DNA from: Zhihengliuella salsuginis
Lineage (GTDB): Bacteria > Actinomycetota > Actinomycetes > Actinomycetales > Micrococcaceae
Reading direction: 5' to 3'
Assembly (NCBI RefSeq): GCF_014651715.1
Contig: NZ_BMXK01000001.1
Span: 1 to 64,000, forward strand
DNA: 64,000 bases
The notes beneath the pieces were generated by a model. That model did not search any database and was not told the origin of the DNA. It saw nothing but the letters and a program-made list of their open reading frames with translations. A program made the translations under genes and the position numbers. Below are positions 43,952 through 52,527 of the stretch, piece by piece; position 1 is the stretch's first letter, and each line of letters opens with the position of its first letter.

Positions 43952-44508
43952 TGCCCCAGCACAGCTACGCCATCCGCAAGGCCACGCCCGAGGACATCCG
44001 CGGCACGCTCGAGATGAAGCTCGCCGCGTGGCGGGAGACCTACTCCGACCGGCGGCCCGAGTCCTTCTTCTCCGCGGAGGAGGCCCGGCGGGAGGAGCTC
44101 GTGGCCTGGTGGACCAACGGCCTGGAGGCCGGGGCCGAGTTCTGGATCGCGGTCGACACCGACGGCGAGATCGTCGGCTGCGCCGGCGGGGCGCCGGCCA
44201 CGGACGACGACGCCGACACGGGGGTGGGGCTCGAGCTGCAGATGCTCTACGTGCGCTCCTTCGCCCAGGGGACCGGCCTCGGCGAGCAGCTCATGGCGAC
44301 CGTGATCGGCGACGACCCCGCTCTCGTCTGGGTGCTCGAGGGCAACGGCCGGGCCATCCGCTTCTACGAGAAGCACGGCTTCGCAGCGGACGGGCGCGTC
44401 GAACCCCTCGCCGACGAGGGCGGCGGGCTCGACTGGACCGGCCTCAACGAACTGCGGATGGTGCGCGGCGCCGTGACCGGCACGCTCTCCGACGGCGCGG
44501 CGGGCTAG
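43951..44508 (+). CDS. GNAT-family N-acetyltransferase
   Basis: This 185-residue acetyl-CoA-dependent enzyme has the GNAT core with LQMLYVRSFAQGTGLGEQLMATV (the Q/R-x-x-G-x-G/A pyrophosphate loop, about 90-112) and the closing NGRAIRFYEKHGF (about 131-143). The acceptor is unknown. It is the second gene of a three-gene run with the thiamine-binding protein and the spermidine-synthase-like protein. Confidence 0.87.
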   Translation: MPQHSYAIRKATPEDIRGTLEMKLAAWRETYSDRRPESFFSAEEARREELVAWWTNGLEAGAEFWIAVDTDGEIVGCAGGAPATDDDADTGVGLELQMLYVRSFAQGTGLGEQLMATVIGDDPALVWVLEGNGRAIRFYEKHGFAADGRVEPLADEGGGLDWTGLNELRMVRGAVTGTLSDGAAG

Positions 44509-44516
44509 GCACCGGC

Positions 44517-45380
44517 GTGGGCGGCCGGCGTCGTACCCCGAAGACCAAGGGCGGTGCGCGGAACGCGGCCGAGGCCGTCAGCACGCTGACCGACGGCCCC
44601 GTCGAGGGCGAGTTCGAGATCGACACCGGCACCGCGCGGCTGGAGCGCGACCGGTTCAGCACCGGGTGGATCCTGTACGTCAACGGCGTGCCGTCGTCGC
44701 ACGTCGACCTGGCCGCGCCCGAGCAGCTCGACTTCGAGTACATGCGGTGGATCGCCGCGCTGATGCGTGCCCGGTTCGCCCCGGACGACTTCGGCGAGCG
44801 GAAGCTGCGCGCCCTGCACCTCGGCGGCGGGGCGTGCTCGATGGCGCGCTGGGTGCATGCGACGTACGAGGCGCGCCAGGTGGTCGTCGAGCTCGATGGG
44901 AAACTGGCCGACTACGTGCGCCAGTGGTTCGACCTGCCGCGCGCGCCGCTGCTGCGCCTGCGGCAGGGCGAGGCGGGCCAGGTGCTCGGGTCGCTGACGG
45001 AGGCCACGCGCGACGTCGTCATCCGCGACGTGTTCGCCGGGGACGCGACCCCCGACGCGCTGACGGGGGAGGAGACGGCGCGCGACGCCGACCGCGTGCT
45101 CGACGCCGGCGGCCTCTACATCGTGAACTGCGGCGACAGGCCGGACCTCGCCAACTTCCGGCGCGAGGCGGGCGTGCTGCGTTCGGTGTTCGGGCACGTG
45201 GTGGCCGTCGCCGACCCGGCGATGTTCAAGGGGCGCCGGCGCGGCAACGTGATCATCGCCTGCTCGCAGGAACCCGTGGTCGCCGAGGTGGCCGCCGCGG
45301 GCCTGCGGCGTGAGCTGCTGGGCGGCGGGGTGCCCGCGGCCTACTGGGACGAGGAGAAGGTCCGCGCCTTCGCGGGCTGA
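44517..45380 (+). CDS. Spermidine synthase-like Rossmann-fold protein
   Basis: This 287-residue protein has an N-terminal beta part and a spermidine-synthase-like fold (about 60-260) with ALHLGGGACSMARWVHA (motif I), VVELDGKLADYVRQWF and VIRDVFAGD. The motif after VIRD lacks the usual Asp-Ala-Tyr (D-A-x-D) of true aminopropyltransferases, so it may be a methyltransferase-like relative, as is common for fused or orphan actinobacterial members. The GTG start lies nine bases after the GNAT stop. The head is basic (GRRRTPKTKGG). Confidence 0.8.
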   Translation: MGGRRRTPKTKGGARNAAEAVSTLTDGPVEGEFEIDTGTARLERDRFSTGWILYVNGVPSSHVDLAAPEQLDFEYMRWIAALMRARFAPDDFGERKLRALHLGGGACSMARWVHATYEARQVVVELDGKLADYVRQWFDLPRAPLLRLRQGEAGQVLGSLTEATRDVVIRDVFAGDATPDALTGEETARDADRVLDAGGLYIVNCGDRPDLANFRREAGVLRSVFGHVVAVADPAMFKGRRRGNVIIACSQEPVVAEVAAAGLRRELLGGGVPAAYWDEEKVRAFAG

Positions 45381-45402
45381 GGTGTGCCGACTTGCGCGCG
45401 GT

Positions 45403-45447
45403 GCCGATCCTCCGGGGTCAGCAGGTGCGCTTTCCGGGAAGATCGGC
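45403..45447. terminator. Possible bidirectional terminator
   Basis: GCCGATCCTCC and the partly complementary run ending GATCGGC form an imperfect stem between two convergent genes. Confidence 0.35.
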
Positions 45448-45484
45448 TCCGCGTTTCAGGGGTGGGGCGTCCAGCCCGGCCGGG

Positions 45485-46948
45485 TCAGGCGATGGCCTGC
45501 TCGATCACTCCGATGCCGAAGAAGAGGACGAAGGCCGCGGCGACGACCCACATGAGCGGGTGGACGTCCTTGGCGCGGCCCTGGATGGCGCGCAGGAAGA
45601 CGAACGAGACGAAGCCCGCACCGATGCCGTTGGCGATCGAGTAGGTGAACGGCATCAGCGTGAACGTCAGGAAGGCGGGCAGGGCGACGCCCCAGTCGGC
45701 CCAGTCGATCTTCGCGACCTGCGTGATCATCATGAAGCCGACGACGACGAGCGCCGGGGCGACGGCCTCGAACGGCACCAGGTGGATCAGCGGCGTCAGG
45801 AACATGGCGAGTACGAACAGCACGCCGGTCACGATCGAGGCCAGACCCGTGCGGGCGCCCTCGCCGATGCCCGCGCCGGACTCGACGTAGAGCTGGCTCG
45901 AGGACGTGGAGGCGCCGGCGCCGGCGATCGCGCCCGCGGCATCGACCAGGAGCACGCGGTCCACGTTCGGGATGTTTCCGTCCTTGTCGACGGTGCCGGC
46001 CTCGTTGGCCAGGCCCACCATGGTGCCCATGGCGTCGAAGAAGATCGAGAGCAGGATGACGAAGGCCAGGAGGGCGGCCGCCGTGACGCCCATGTTCGCG
46101 AACGCCCCGAAGACGGAGACCTCGCCGATCAGCGACAGGTCCGGCGAGGACCACTCGGGCATGGAGGGGACCACGAGGGACCAGCCCTGGGGGTTCTCGA
46201 CGCTGGAGCCGATGTCGAAAACGAGCTCCAGGATGTTCGCCAGCACGGCCGAGACGACGATGCCGATGAGGATCGCGCCACGCACCTTGCGGATGACGAG
46301 GGCGCTGGTCAGCAGCAGTCCGACGACGAAGACAAGGATCGGCCAGCCGAGCAGCTCGCCGTCGAAGCCCAGGCCGACCGGGACGGTGGTCCCGGCGGCG
46401 TCCGGGATGCGGCGGACGAATCCGGCGTTCACGAGGCCGATGAGCGCGATGAACATGCCGATGCCGACGACGATCGCGGTCTTCAGCGACGGCGGGACGG
46501 CGCGGAAGACGGCCGTCCGGAAGCCCGTGAGCACCAGGATCAGCATGGTGACGCCCGCGATGAGCACCAGGCCCATCACGTCGGGCCACGTCAGGCCGGG
46601 GTTGGTGGCCACCGTGATCGCCAGGAACGCGTTGACGCCGAGGCCGGTCGCCATGGCGAACGGGTGCTTGGCCCAGGCGCCCATCAGGATCGTCATGATG
46701 CCGGCGACGAGGGCGGTGGCTGCGGCCACGCGGGCCGGGCCCAGCTCGGCGCCGGTCGAATCCGCCCCCGAGAGGATGAGGGGGTTCAGCACCACGATGT
46801 AGCTCATCGCGAAGAACGTCGCGACGCCGCCGCGGATCTCCTGGGAGACGGAGGATCCGCGTTCGGAGATCATGAAGTAGCGGTCCAGTGGACCCGCCCC
46901 GGATTTTGGCATGAAGCGGTCCCGTAGACCCGTTCCCGATTTTGGCAT
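45485..46948 (-). CDS. AzgA-like NCS2 purine permease
   Basis: This 487-residue protein has twelve to fourteen membrane helices and the adenine/guanine/hypoxanthine permease marks ATFFAMSYIVVLNPLIL, ATGLGVNAFLA, FFDAMGTMVGLANEAG and SSSQLYVESGAGIGEGARTG. It imports purine bases with protons. Two in-frame starts lie 36 bases apart (46948 and 46912), produced by a tandem 36-bp repeat; neither has a ribosome site. I give the outer one because TACCAT lies six bases before it, consistent with a leaderless mRNA. The inner start matches the usual family length better. Confidence 0.9.
   Translation of the reverse strand: MPKSGTGLRDRFMPKSGAGPLDRYFMISERGSSVSQEIRGGVATFFAMSYIVVLNPLILSGADSTGAELGPARVAAATALVAGIMTILMGAWAKHPFAMATGLGVNAFLAITVATNPGLTWPDVMGLVLIAGVTMLILVLTGFRTAVFRAVPPSLKTAIVVGIGMFIALIGLVNAGFVRRIPDAAGTTVPVGLGFDGELLGWPILVFVVGLLLTSALVIRKVRGAILIGIVVSAVLANILELVFDIGSSVENPQGWSLVVPSMPEWSSPDLSLIGEVSVFGAFANMGVTAAALLAFVILLSIFFDAMGTMVGLANEAGTVDKDGNIPNVDRVLLVDAAGAIAGAGASTSSSQLYVESGAGIGEGARTGLASIVTGVLFVLAMFLTPLIHLVPFEAVAPALVVVGFMMITQVAKIDWADWGVALPAFLTFTLMPFTYSIANGIGAGFVSFVFLRAIQGRAKDVHPLMWVVAAAFVLFFGIGVIEQAIA
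46877..46948 (-). repeat. Tandem 36-bp repeat carrying two start codons
   Basis: Units 46913-46948 and 46877-46912 agree at 30 of 36 positions and read MPKSGTGLRDRF and MPKSGAGPLDRY. Both begin with the ATG. Confidence 0.8.
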
Positions 46949-47047
46949 GAATACATGGTATGGCGAGTTCTTTTGCGTTCTAGACCACACCTAGGGAAAG
47001 GTGAACAATATAACTACGGCGTTAGCCACTCACGAAGGAGTCGGACG

Positions 47048-48028
47048 ATGACTGAGAACCCCAGCGAAGGTGTTACGGACCCGGACCGCGCCGGAGGCAA
47101 GGCGGACGGGATCATCGTGGGCGTGGACGGCTCGGAAGCCGGCCAGTGCGCCCTGAAATGGGCAGCTGACGAGGCGCGACGTCGCGGTCTCCCGCTCAAC
47201 ATCGTCACCGCCTACACCATCCCGGTGTTCGCGGCCTCGAGCATGGACGCCGGCTACGCCACCCTGGACGACGACGTCATCCGCGAGGGCGCCGAAGAGG
47301 TTCTGCACGAGGCGACTCGCGACCTCGACCGGGCCGGCCTCGAGGTCCGGACCCGGCTCGAGTCGGGCGATCCGGCGGGCGTGCTGCTCGACCTGAGCGA
47401 AGATGCGGACCTGGTCGTGGTCGGCACGCGCGGCCGCGGAGGGTTCGTCGGCCGCATGCTCGGATCGGTCAGTTCCGCGCTCCCGGCGCACGCCAAGTGC
47501 CCGACCGTGGTCGTGCCGCAGTGCGTCAGCGACGTTCCGGCGGATGCGCCCCAGCGGCGCGACGTCGTCGTGGTGGGCGTGGACGGCTCCGAGCGGGCCC
47601 GGCACGCGGTGCTGATCGCTGCCGAGCGGGCCGACCAGCGCGGCGTCCCGCTGCGCGTGGTCTGCGGCATCCCCCCGGTCAGCGGGGCGCTGGCGTGGAT
47701 GCCGGCGACCGTCGACCAGGAGGCGCTCGTCGCCGACATCGAGGTGCAGCTGGGCAACGGTGCGCGCTGGCTGAAGAGCCACTTCCCGACGCTGGAGATC
47801 GAGACGGAGGCCGTGAACGGCCCGCCGATCGAGATGCTGCTCGAGGAATCGGAGCGGTGCCGCCTCACGGTGGTGGGCACGCGCGGCCGCGGCGGATTCG
47901 CGGGCATGCTGCTCGGCTCGACGAGCCAGGGCGTCCTGCACCACGCCCGCGGGCCGGTCCTGGTGGTCCCGGACCTCGACGATCCGCGCCTGCACAACCG
48001 TTCCGACTTCGACACCCCGGCGGAGTAG
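47048..48028 (+). CDS. Universal stress protein, tandem UspA domains
   Basis: This 326-residue protein has two UspA domains (about 22-158 and 175-310). Each keeps the ATP-binding pattern: GVDGS near the start and VVGTRGRGGF-x2-MLLGS/MLGS (about 125-140 and 278-292). Tandem ATP-binding Usp proteins in actinobacteria are induced by hypoxia and stationary phase. GAAGGAG precedes the ATG. It is divergent from the purine permease gene and lies upstream of the polyketide operon in the same direction. Confidence 0.92.
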   Translation: MTENPSEGVTDPDRAGGKADGIIVGVDGSEAGQCALKWAADEARRRGLPLNIVTAYTIPVFAASSMDAGYATLDDDVIREGAEEVLHEATRDLDRAGLEVRTRLESGDPAGVLLDLSEDADLVVVGTRGRGGFVGRMLGSVSSALPAHAKCPTVVVPQCVSDVPADAPQRRDVVVVGVDGSERARHAVLIAAERADQRGVPLRVVCGIPPVSGALAWMPATVDQEALVADIEVQLGNGARWLKSHFPTLEIETEAVNGPPIEMLLEESERCRLTVVGTRGRGGFAGMLLGSTSQGVLHHARGPVLVVPDLDDPRLHNRSDFDTPAE

Positions 48029-48107
48029 ACGACGGCCGCCGGGGCCGCCCGAACCTGGGTGTTGACGAGGAATAACAGCCTCGGGGCGGGTCCGGCGGAG
48101 AATTCTG

Positions 48108-48137
48108 TTGTCTTCGGGCGGCCGCTCGCCTAAGAAT
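48108..48137 (+). promoter_or_regulatory. Promoter of type III PKS operon
   Basis: TTGTCT (48108-48113), 17 bases and TAAGAAT (48131-48137) form a good promoter. Its start point would fall on the ATG at 48143, and no ribosome site precedes that ATG, so the mRNA is probably leaderless. Confidence 0.6.
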
Positions 48138-48142
48138 GAACC

Positions 48143-49333
48143 ATGACAGTGCTGCTGAGGTCCCTCGAAACCGCGCTCCCGTCGACCGTCATGGTCCAGT
48201 CCGAGGTGCGCGACGTCTTCGCGGAGCAACCCGGGCTGACCCGCCTCGGCCGACGCCTGGTCGGCGCCGCCTTCGACTCGTCCGGCATCGACACCCGCTA
48301 CACGGCCGTGGAAGAGCTCACGCTGCAGCAGAAGACCGAGAACCCGGTCTTCTTCGACTCCGAGACTATGGAGATCCTCCGGCCCGGCACCAAGGCGCGC
48401 AACGAGCTCTACGCCGAGGCCGGGACCGGGCTCTTCGTCGGCGCCGCGCAGAAGGCCCTCGACGCCGCCGAGGAGATCGGGCCCGACGACGTCACGCACG
48501 TGGTCACCGTCTCCTGCACCGGCTTCTTCAACCCGGGCCCCGACTACAAGATCGTCCGCGCCCTCGGCCTGCGCCCCTCCGTCCAGCGCTACCACCTCGG
48601 TTTCATGGGCTGCTACGCCGCGTTCCCGGCGCTGCGGGCCGCCAAGTCCTTCTGCGACGCCGACCCCGACGCCGTCGTCCTGGTGGTGAGCGCCGAGCTC
48701 TGCTCGCTGCACGTGCGCTCGTCGAACGACCCGGACACGATCGTCGGCACGTCCCTGTTCGCCGACGGCGCGGCCGCGGCCGTGGTCTCCGCGCGCGGCG
48801 ACCTCGCGCCGCCGTCGCGCCCGTACCTGACGCTCGACTGCTTCGAGACCACCCTGACGCCCGTCGGCGAGGAGTCGATGGCGTGGAACATCGGCGACGA
48901 GGGCTTCGAGATGGTCCTCGGCAACTACGTCCCGCACATCATCGACGACCACATCGTCGGGGCGCTCGCCCCGCTCCTCGAGAGCGACGAGTCGCTGCAC
49001 GGCGTCGACTACCACGAGATCGAGCACTGGGGCATCCACCCGGGCGGCCGCAGCATCCTCGACAAGGTGCAGGCCAGGCTCCGGTTGAGCGACGCGCAGC
49101 TGGTGCCGGCGCGGGAGACCCTGCGCGACTACGGGAACATGAGCAGCGCGACGGTGATGTTCGTGCTCAAGCACATCCTCGACCACCCCGGTGCCGGGCG
49201 GCCGGGCGGGGAGCCGGACATGGAGCCCTCCACCGCGGAGTCCGACGCCGGCCGGGCGGAGCGGGTCTGCGCGATGGCGTTCGGCCCCGGCCTGACGGTG
49301 GAGACCGCGCTCCTGACGAAGGTCTCCGCCTGA
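48143..49333 (+). CDS. Type III polyketide synthase (alkylresorcinol/pyrone type)
   Basis: This 396-residue thiolase-fold enzyme condenses malonyl units onto an acyl starter. The catalytic triad is complete: Cys157 (GFMGCYAA), His299 (WGIHPGG) and Asn332 (YGNMSSATV). The pattern VTVSCTGFFNPGPDYKIV (about 121-138) and the Met-Gly-Cys-Tyr motif place it with bacterial alkylresorcinol/alkylpyrone synthases (SrsA, ArsB, PKS18-like), not RppA. It is followed at once by methyltransferase and flavin monooxygenase genes, as in Streptomyces griseus srsABC, which makes methylated phenolic lipids and quinones. The product here is inferred. Confidence 0.93.
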   Translation: MTVLLRSLETALPSTVMVQSEVRDVFAEQPGLTRLGRRLVGAAFDSSGIDTRYTAVEELTLQQKTENPVFFDSETMEILRPGTKARNELYAEAGTGLFVGAAQKALDAAEEIGPDDVTHVVTVSCTGFFNPGPDYKIVRALGLRPSVQRYHLGFMGCYAAFPALRAAKSFCDADPDAVVLVVSAELCSLHVRSSNDPDTIVGTSLFADGAAAAVVSARGDLAPPSRPYLTLDCFETTLTPVGEESMAWNIGDEGFEMVLGNYVPHIIDDHIVGALAPLLESDESLHGVDYHEIEHWGIHPGGRSILDKVQARLRLSDAQLVPARETLRDYGNMSSATVMFVLKHILDHPGAGRPGGEPDMEPSTAESDAGRAERVCAMAFGPGLTVETALLTKVSA

Positions 49334-50020
49334 ATGGACTTCCTGGCCCGGCGCGACGAGCACGTTCTCGAGCAGATGGACCGGCCCGACTGCGACCCCG
49401 CTCGGCTGGCGAACACCTACCGCCAGTTCCGCCTGGTCAACGCGGTGGTGTCCGGCTGGCGCCGCACGTGGGTGTCGCGGATCCGCCCGGTCCTCTCCAC
49501 GTCGCGCACCACCACGCTGCTCGACGTCGGCTCCGGCGCCGGCGACATCCCGCGCGCCTTCGCCCGGTGGGCGGCCCGCGACGGGCTCGCGCTCCAGGTC
49601 ACGGCGATCGACCCGGACGAGCGCGCCGACGCCTACCTGCGCTCGCTGCCGCCGGTGCCGGGCCTCACCCACCGGCGCGCGCACACCGCCGATCTGGTCG
49701 CCGAGGGCGCCCGGTACGACGTCGTCACCTCCAACCACCTGCTCCACCATCTGGACGCCGCGCAGCTGGGCGGGCTGCTCGCCGACTCGGAGGCGCTCGC
49801 CGGCCGGCTGGCGCTGCACAGCGACATCGCGCGCACGCGCCTCGGCTACCCCCTGTTCTCGGTGGCGACGCTGCCGTTCCGGGATTCGTTCATCCGCGAG
49901 GACGGCCTGACCTCGATCCGGCGCAGCTACCGGCCCGCCGAACTGCGGGCCGTCGTCCCGGACGGGTGGCGGGTCGAGACCCAGACCCCCTTCCGGAACC
50001 TGCTGGTCCACCGTGCCTGA
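49334..50020 (+). CDS. Class I methyltransferase of the PKS operon
   Basis: This 228-residue enzyme has the SAM-binding motif TTLLDVGSGAGDIP (60-73), an acidic end of strand 2 (AIDPDERA) and YDVVTSNHLLHHL (about 127-139). It begins directly after the PKS stop codon and its own end overlaps the monooxygenase start by eight bases, so translation is coupled. It probably methylates the polyketide ring or hydroxyl. It is a soluble class I enzyme. Confidence 0.87.
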   Translation: MDFLARRDEHVLEQMDRPDCDPARLANTYRQFRLVNAVVSGWRRTWVSRIRPVLSTSRTTTLLDVGSGAGDIPRAFARWAARDGLALQVTAIDPDERADAYLRSLPPVPGLTHRRAHTADLVAEGARYDVVTSNHLLHHLDAAQLGGLLADSEALAGRLALHSDIARTRLGYPLFSVATLPFRDSFIREDGLTSIRRSYRPAELRAVVPDGWRVETQTPFRNLLVHRA

Positions 50021-51203
50021 CCGCCCCGTGCCCGGCGAACGCGCGACCACGCGCCCGGTGCTCGGGCGGCCCCTCCCGGAGCGGGCCGACGTCGTGGTGG
50101 CCGGCGCCGGGCCCGTGGGCCTCTACGCGGCGATCCTGCTCGCCGGGGCGGGTCTCGACGTCGTCGTCCTGGAGCGGCGCCCGGAGCGCAGCGGGCACTC
50201 GCGTGCCATCGGCATCCACCCGCCGGCCCTGGCCGCGCTGGAGCGGGCGGGCGTCGCGGACGAGCTGATCGCGGGCGGCGTCCGCATCCCAGGCGGCGAG
50301 GCGCGCAGCCGGGGCCGCGCGGTGGGGGAGCTCTCCTTCGGCGCCGTCCCGGGCCGGCACCCGTACGTCCTCGCGCTGCCCCAGTTCCAGACGGAGGGCA
50401 TCCTCGAGCGCCGGCTGGCCGATGCCGCGGGCGCGGCGCTCCACCGGGGTGTGGAGGTGCGCGGCCTGCACCAGGAGCCGGACCGGGCGGTGCTCGTCAC
50501 GTCCCACGGGCAGATCGCGGCCCGGTTCGTCGTCGCCGCCGACGGCGCCCGCAGCACGGTCCGCGCCGCCGCCGGGATCCGCGCACCCGTGCGCACCTAC
50601 CCCGACACCTACGCCATGGGCGACTTCCCCGAGACCGGCGCGGACGAGGACCGGGCGGTGCTCTACCTGGAGCGGGCGGGGATCGTCGAGTCGTTCCCGC
50701 TGCCCGGCGGCACCCGGCGCTGGGTCGCGCGGACGCGCTCCCTGGTCGAGCGGCCGACGGCCGGCTGGCTCGCCGCGACCGTCGCGGAGCGCACCGGCGT
50801 CGTGCTGGACCCGGAACGGAATTCGATGCTCAGCTCCTTCTGCGTGCGCCGCCGCATCGCGGACGAGTTCGTCGCCGGCCGTGTGGCGCTCGCCGGCGAC
50901 GCCGCGCACGAGGTCAGCCCCATCGGCGGGCAGGGCATGAACCTCGGCTGGCTGGACGCGGCGATGCTCGCCCCGCTCGTCGCCGCCCGGCTGGACGGGG
51001 ACGACGCCGGGGCCGGCCTGGCCGGGTACGGCACCGTCCGCCGCCGGGCGGCCCGCGCGGCGGCGCGGCAGGCGCACCTGAACATGATGCTCGGCCGCCC
51101 GCTGCCCGCACCGCTGCTGGGGCTGCGCAACGGGGCGATGGGACGGGCGGCGTCCCTTCCCCGGGTGCACGACGCCGTCGCGCGCGTCTTCACGATGCAC
51201 TGA
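50013..51203 (+). CDS. FAD-dependent aromatic monooxygenase of the PKS operon
   Basis: This 396-residue flavoprotein is of the UbiH/p-hydroxybenzoate hydroxylase class. It has the dinucleotide-binding GAGPVGL (31-37), the NAD(P)H/FAD motif VVAADGARSTVR (about 172-183) and the FAD-ribityl motif ALAGDAAHEVSPIGGQGMN (about 290-308). It would hydroxylate the polyketide-derived phenol, giving a hydroquinone or quinone. The GTG start at 50013 overlaps the methyltransferase gene. A C-terminal helical tail follows. Confidence 0.9.
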   Translation: MPDRPVPGERATTRPVLGRPLPERADVVVAGAGPVGLYAAILLAGAGLDVVVLERRPERSGHSRAIGIHPPALAALERAGVADELIAGGVRIPGGEARSRGRAVGELSFGAVPGRHPYVLALPQFQTEGILERRLADAAGAALHRGVEVRGLHQEPDRAVLVTSHGQIAARFVVAADGARSTVRAAAGIRAPVRTYPDTYAMGDFPETGADEDRAVLYLERAGIVESFPLPGGTRRWVARTRSLVERPTAGWLAATVAERTGVVLDPERNSMLSSFCVRRRIADEFVAGRVALAGDAAHEVSPIGGQGMNLGWLDAAMLAPLVAARLDGDDAGAGLAGYGTVRRRAARAAARQAHLNMMLGRPLPAPLLGLRNGAMGRAASLPRVHDAVARVFTMH

Positions 51204-51259
51204 GCGGCCGGGCGGCGTCCCGGATTCGTCGCCGACGACGACGGTGCGGCGGCCGGCGG

Positions 51260-52354
51260 CTACTGCCGGGCCGCGCCGAGGCGGGACGCGGGCCGCAGCA
51301 GCTCCGGCACGGCGCCGGTCAGGGCCGTCTCGGCGAGGGCCTCGCCCAGCGCCGGCGCCAGCTTGAACAGGTTGTGCCCGGCCACCGCGGTGACCGGGCC
51401 GGCGGACCAGATCCCGACCCCGTCGTCGCCCCACGGCAGCGTGGTGACGAAGCAGTGGACGTGGCTCAGGGGCTCCGGGTCCAGTCCGGGCAGGGCGCGG
51501 CGGACGTACTCGGCGGTGCGCGCGGCCAGCCTTTCCAGCCCGGCCGGGTCCTCCAGCCGCCCGTCCGGCGACACCGGCGTGGTCTCGCCCAGGCCGACCG
51601 AGTAGCGGTGGTCGTCCTCGGCCGGGGCGGCGTAGATTCCGGTCTCGCCGAACGCGCCGCTGCCGTCCTGGAGGGTCGGCAGCGGCGCGTCCGCCGGGTT
51701 GCGGACGGCGAAGCCGACCCTGACGTGCGCGCTCAGTTCGACGGGGAGGTCCAGGCCCGCCCCGCGCGCGAGCGGGGCCGTGCCGCGCCCGGCGCACAGC
51801 ACGACGTGGTCGAAGGTGTCGATGCCGGTGCCGGTGCGGATCTCCGCGGTCCCGGCTCCCAGCTGCCGGACGGAGAGGACGTGGTCCGCGACCAGATCGG
51901 CGGAGAGGGCGTCGGAGAGGGCGTCGATCGCCACGAGCGTGTGGATGGCGCCGCCGTCGGCGTCGAGCATGGCCGGCCCGGAATAGGCAGCGAGCAGGGG
52001 CATCCGGTCCGCGAGTCCGTCCGCGTCCAGTCGGGCGGCCGGGGCGTCCGCGGCCTGTTCCAGGAGGGCGAGCTTGTCCTCGACACCCGCCCCGATGGCC
52101 ACGGCGTCGCCGGGGGAGATCAGCCGGCGGCCGAACTCCTCGGACCAGCCCCGCCACTTCGCCCGGCTGCGGCGGGCGAACGCGGCCAGCCGGGCGTCGT
52201 CGTGCGCGTGCCGGAAGATCCGGGACTCGCCCGCGGACTGTCCGCCGCCGGGCGCCCCCGATTCGTAGACGACGACGTCGGCGCCCCGCCCGCGCAGAGC
52301 TTTGGCCGCCGAGAGCCCGATGATGCCCGCTCCCACTACTGCAATGCGTGTCAT
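51260..52354 (-). CDS. FAD-dependent oxidoreductase, DAO/sarcosine oxidase type
   Basis: This 364-residue flavoprotein has the N-terminal dinucleotide motif GAGIIGLSAAKAL (8-20), a DAO domain through to the end, and the pattern SAGPVTAVAGHNLFKLAPALGEALAE near 325-350. GESRIFRHAH (about 42-51) is typical of the SolA/monomeric sarcosine oxidase group, which oxidises N-methyl amino acids. The covalent-FAD Cys of true sarcosine oxidases is not obvious. It is convergent with the polyketide operon; a link to that pathway is not supported. Confidence 0.82.
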   Translation of the reverse strand: MTRIAVVGAGIIGLSAAKALRGRGADVVVYESGAPGGGQSAGESRIFRHAHDDARLAAFARRSRAKWRGWSEEFGRRLISPGDAVAIGAGVEDKLALLEQAADAPAARLDADGLADRMPLLAAYSGPAMLDADGGAIHTLVAIDALSDALSADLVADHVLSVRQLGAGTAEIRTGTGIDTFDHVVLCAGRGTAPLARGAGLDLPVELSAHVRVGFAVRNPADAPLPTLQDGSGAFGETGIYAAPAEDDHRYSVGLGETTPVSPDGRLEDPAGLERLAARTAEYVRRALPGLDPEPLSHVHCFVTTLPWGDDGVGIWSAGPVTAVAGHNLFKLAPALGEALAETALTGAVPELLRPASRLGAARQ

Positions 52355-52527
52355 GGCGCCAGCGTAGGCGCGTCGGACGCCCGCGTCGACCGGGACGATC
52401 GCGATCGCCGTGACCACGTTCTCCCGGCTCGGCCGCGCCTGTTCAGGACCAGGGCTGACGATCAGGGCAGTTCGGCCGACGGGGACGCGGTACTTCCGGC
52501 CGCCGTGAGCCGCCGGTCTTCGGATCG

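Noticed and set aside
47030-50050. Open frame of about 1000 codons on the minus strand opposite the Usp and PKS genes
   Set aside because: It is an antisense shadow of GC-rich coding DNA. Its composition is Arg/Gly/Ala-biased without domains, while the plus strand holds three recognisable enzymes.
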